Assembly (NCBI RefSeq): GCF_021922925.1
Contig: NZ_CP040786.1
Location: forward strand, 1,550,001 to 1,614,000
Source of the DNA: Clavibacter phaseoli
GTDB taxonomy: Bacteria; Actinomycetota; Actinomycetes; Actinomycetales; Microbacteriaceae
Length of the DNA stretch: 64,000 bases
Direction of reading: 5' to 3'
The position numbers and the translations under genes were made by a program. Below the pieces are notes generated by a model. The model was not told where the DNA came from, did no database searches, and saw nothing but the letters and a program-made list of their open reading frames with translations. Shown here piece by piece: positions 60,002-64,000 of this stretch; position 1 is the first letter of the stretch, and each line of letters opens with the position of its first letter.

Positions 60002-60002
60002 C

Positions 60003-61478
<1,476 letters not shown>

Positions 61479-61496
61479 TCATTCGTGGAGCGTGGG

Positions 61497-62396
61497 TTAC
61501 TTGGATGTGGCGAGCGCGTCCGCGCCGCCGACGATCTCGGAGATCTGCTGCGTGATCTCGGTCTGGCGCGCGTTGTTCCGCAGCCGCGTGTAGGTGGTCA
61601 CGAGCTTGTCGGCGTTGTCGCTCGCCGACTTCATGGCCTTCTGGCGCGCGGCGTGCTCGGAGGCGGCCGACTGGAGCATCGCGTTGAAGATGCGGCTCTC
61701 GATGTAGACGGGCAGCAGCGCGTCGAGCACGTCGCCCACCTCGGGCTCGAACTCGTAGAGCGGCAGGACGGCACCCTCGCCGGGCGCCTCCACCCCCTCG
61801 ACGACCTCGAGCGGCAGCAGCCGGACGACCTCGGGCTTCTGCGTGGCGATCGACACGAAGCGGTTGAAGACGATGTGGATCTCGTCCACCCCGCCCTCGG
61901 ACGCCGGCGTCACGAACTTCTCCACGAGCGCGTCGCCGATCGACTTCGCGGTCTCGAACTCGGGCTTCTCGGTGCTGCCCGTCCAGATGCGCTCCGAGTC
62001 CCGCTTGCGGAACTTGAAGTACCCCACGGCCTTGCGGCCCACGAGGTAGTAGACGATCTCCTTGCCCTGCGAGCGGAGGAGCTCGGCGAGCTGCTCCGAC
62101 TCCTTCAGGACGCTGGAGCTGAACGCGCCGGCGAGGCCGCGGTCGGAGGCGAAGACGACGATCGCCGCCCGCTCCACCTTCTCGGGCTCGGTCGTGAGGA
62201 TGTGGTCGACGTTGGAGAACGTCGCCACCGCCGAGACCGCGCGCGTGACGGCGCGGGAGTACGGCGCGGACGCCGCCATCCGCTGCTGCGCCTTCTGGAT
62301 GCGCGACGCGGAGATCAGCTCCATCGCGCGGGTGATCTTCTTCGTCGTCTGCGCGGACTTGATCTTCTGCGTGTAGACCCGGAGTTGCGCTCCCAT
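61497..62396 (-). CDS. atpG: F-type ATP synthase gamma subunit
   Basis: 299 aa. Rotor shaft of F1. The N-terminal coiled-coil helix ([33 protein letters not shown], at 62280-62384) and the C-terminal helix ([37 protein letters not shown], at 61509-61619) are both conserved, and [13 protein letters not shown] is the usual Rossmann block. It lies between atpA and atpD in standard order. Confidence 0.97.
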   Translation of the reverse strand: MGAQLRVYTQKIKSAQTTKKITRAMELISASRIQKAQQRMAASAPYSRAVTRAVSAVATFSNVDHILTTEPEKVERAAIVVFASDRGLAGAFSSSVLKESEQLAELLRSQGKEIVYYLVGRKAVGYFKFRKRDSERIWTGSTEKPEFETAKSIGDALVEKFVTPASEGGVDEIHIVFNRFVSIATQKPEVVRLLPLEVVEGVEAPGEGAVLPLYEFEPEVGDVLDALLPVYIESRIFNAMLQSAASEHAARQKAMKSASDNADKLVTTYTRLRNNARQTEITQQISEIVGGADALATSK

Positions 62397-62445
62397 GAGT
62401 CTCCCTATCGGTCTCGGTCGGTGGCGGATCGGTGGGGCGAGCGCG

Positions 62446-64000
62446 TCAGCGCTTGCCCTTGACGATCTGCTCCTGGTTGACGTCCTCGGCCTTGGCGGGC
62501 TCGAACCGCTCGTTGCCCACGGAGGCGAGCGGCTTGCCCTCGCCCGTCTGGAACTCGAGCTTGAACTGGTCCACGGCCTTGTCCATCGCGTCGACGATGT
62601 CGTCGGTGAGGACGTTCTTCTCCTTGAGCTGCGACAGCACCTCCGTGTTGCGGTGGAGGTGGTCGAGCAGCTCCCGCTCGAAGCGGAGGATGTCCTCGAC
62701 GGGGACCTCGTCGAGCTTGCCCTTCGTGCCCGCCCAGATCGAGACGACCTGCTCCTCGATGGGGAACGGCGAGTACTGGGGCTGCTTGAGCAGCTCGGTG
62801 AGGCGCGCGCCGCGGGCGAGCTGGCGACGGCTGGCCGCGTCGAGGTCGGACGCGAAGATCGCGAACGCCTCGAGGGAGCGGTACTGCGCGAGCTCGAGCT
62901 TGAGCGTGCCGGAGACCTTCTTGATGCTCTTCACCTGGGCGTCGCCGCCGACGCGGGACACCGAGATGCCGACGTCCACCGCGGGACGCTGGTTCGCGTT
63001 GAACAGGTCCGACTGGAGGAAGATCTGGCCGTCGGTGATCGAGATCACGTTGGTCGGGATGTACGCCGAGACGTCGTTCGCCTTCGTCTCGATGATGGGC
63101 AGGCCCGTCATCGATCCGGCGCCCAGCTCGTCCGAGAGCTTGGCGCAGCGCTCGAGCAGGCGGGAGTGCAGGTAGAACACGTCGCCGGGGTACGCCTCGC
63201 GTCCCGGCGGGCGGCGCAGGAGGAGCGAGACGGCACGGTAGGCCTCGGCCTGCTTGGACAGGTCGTCGAAGATGATGAGGACGTGCTTGCCGCCGTACAT
63301 CCAGTGCTGGCCGATGGCCGAGCCGGTGTAGGGCGCGAGGTACTTGAAGCCGGCGGGGTCGGACGCGGGGGACGCGACGATGGTCGTGTACTCCATGGCG
63401 CCGGCCTCCTCGAGGGCGCCGCGCACCGAGGCGATGGTGGAGCCCTTCTGGCCGATGGCGACGTAGATGCAGCGGACCTGCTTGTTGGTGTCGCCGGACT
63501 CCCAGTTGGCCTTCTGGTTGATGATCGTGTCGATCGCGATGGCCGTCTTGCCGGTCTGGCGGTCGCCGATGATGAGCTGGCGCTGGCCGCGGCCGATCGG
63601 GATCATGGCGTCGATGGCCTTGATGCCGGTCTGCATGGGCTCGTGCACGCTCTTGCGCTGCATGACGCCGGGCGCCTGGAGCTCGAGGGCGCGGCGGCCC
63701 TCGCTCGCGATCTCGCCCTGGCCGTCGATGGGGTTGCCCAGCGGGTCCACGACGCGGCCGAGGTAGCCGTCGCCGACGGGGACGGAGAGCACCTCGCCGG
63801 TGCGGCGCACCTCCATGCCCTCCTCGATGCCGGCGAACTCGCCGAGCACGATGACGCCGATCTCGCTCTCCTCGAGGTTCTGGGCGAGGCCCAGGGTCCC
63901 GTCGGCGAACGTGATGAGCTCGTTGGCCATGACGCCGGGCAGGCCCTGCACGTGGGCGATTCCGTCGCCCGCGTCGAGCACGTAGCCGACCTCGGTGGTC
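62446..64000 (-). CDS. atpA: F-type ATP synthase alpha subunit (partial, N-terminus outside window)
   Basis: About 518 codons are visible; the frame remains open to 64000, where [22 protein letters not shown] shows that only about 30 N-terminal residues are missing. Walker [15 protein letters not shown], the [15 protein letters not shown] region with the signature Arg finger region [14 protein letters not shown], and the C-terminal helical domain are complete. An apparent ATG-like start at 63981 is internal. It is the first visible gene of the operon; atpB, E, F and H would lie further right. Confidence 0.97.
   Translation of the reverse strand, partial: TTEVGYVLDAGDGIAHVQGLPGVMANELITFADGTLGLAQNLEESEIGVIVLGEFAGIEEGMEVRRTGEVLSVPVGDGYLGRVVDPLGNPIDGQGEIASEGRRALELQAPGVMQRKSVHEPMQTGIKAIDAMIPIGRGQRQLIIGDRQTGKTAIAIDTIINQKANWESGDTNKQVRCIYVAIGQKGSTIASVRGALEEAGAMEYTTIVASPASDPAGFKYLAPYTGSAIGQHWMYGGKHVLIIFDDLSKQAEAYRAVSLLLRRPPGREAYPGDVFYLHSRLLERCAKLSDELGAGSMTGLPIIETKANDVSAYIPTNVISITDGQIFLQSDLFNANQRPAVDVGISVSRVGGDAQVKSIKKVSGTLKLELAQYRSLEAFAIFASDLDAASRRQLARGARLTELLKQPQYSPFPIEEQVVSIWAGTKGKLDEVPVEDILRFERELLDHLHRNTEVLSQLKEKNVLTDDIVDAMDKAVDQFKLEFQTGEGKPLASVGNERFEPAKAEDVNQEQIVKGKR

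Noticed and set aside
63981..63981. atpA start at 63981
   Set aside because: The reading frame continues to the window end and encodes further conserved AtpA residues, so the real start is outside.

Overview
This 64 kb window is one continuous stretch of high-GC actinobacterial chromosome. The gene content and order point to the family Microbacteriaceae, most likely Clavibacter or a close relative; that assignment is inference from style and synteny, not a database match. Supporting signs are very high GC, frequent GTG starts, mycothiol-type enzyme families, actinobacterial AdnA/AdnB, DUF3107, DUF3117 and UPF0182 proteins, and the actinobacterial type of DapD. I see no insertion sequence, prophage, CRISPR array, rRNA or integron. 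The window is mostly core chromosome with a few accessory genes.

Layout. 1-9.2 kb: a cut-off DUF4184 membrane protein, a DeaD-type RNA helicase, a GNAT acetyltransferase, a divergent SDR/XRE pair, a membrane protein, a divergent carboxylesterase/TetR pair, an ArsC-like low-molecular-weight phosphatase and a CmtR-like metal sensor coupled to a cation-efflux gene. 9.3-12.6 kb: one large secreted protein with seven Ig-like repeats and a C-terminal SGNH/sialate-O-acetylesterase-type domain. 12.9-20.3 kb: small membrane proteins, a siderophore-interacting protein, lipB-lipA (lipoate synthesis), a PadR/ABC1-kinase pair, a peroxiredoxin-like protein and the initiator tRNA. 20.4-41.8 kb: a block that follows the Mycobacterium tuberculosis Rv3193c-Rv3211 order (UPF0182, Lon-like PDZ protease, DUF2342 metalloprotease, ThiF-like protein, UvrD2, NudC, AdnB/AdnA, DUF3107, ferritin-like protein, RhlE-type helicase), then a PHP phosphoesterase. 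41.9-51.2 kb: a membrane-anchored endonuclease/exonuclease/phosphatase-fold protein, Xaa-Pro aminopeptidase, a stress protein, an MgtE-N/CBS protein with DUF1003 and Mrp, a LysR regulator, TatB, an O-methyltransferase and DUF3117. 51.4-59.6 kb: a PIG-V-type mannosyltransferase, divergent dapE/dapD (lysine and diaminopimelate synthesis), a PP2C/FHA pair, an Lrp regulator, ogt-tag (alkylation repair) and YaaA. 59.7-64 kb: the 3' part of the F-type ATP synthase operon (atpA cut by the window end, atpG, atpD, atpC).

Two window-wide signals stand out. First, many genes on both strands have a TANNNT -10 hexamer ending exactly 6 nt before the start codon. Transcription would then begin at or next to the start codon, so leaderless mRNAs look like a main mode here. 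These promoters also settle several start codons. Second, the palindrome GGATCC is much more frequent than base composition predicts in ordinary genes, but I found none in the atp operon. I did not find a convincing new defence or mobile system. The best candidates for new biology are the seven-repeat surface esterase, the orphan ThiF-like gene whose zinc-motif end is antisense to uvrD2, and the CmtR/efflux/ArsC-like metal-response cluster.
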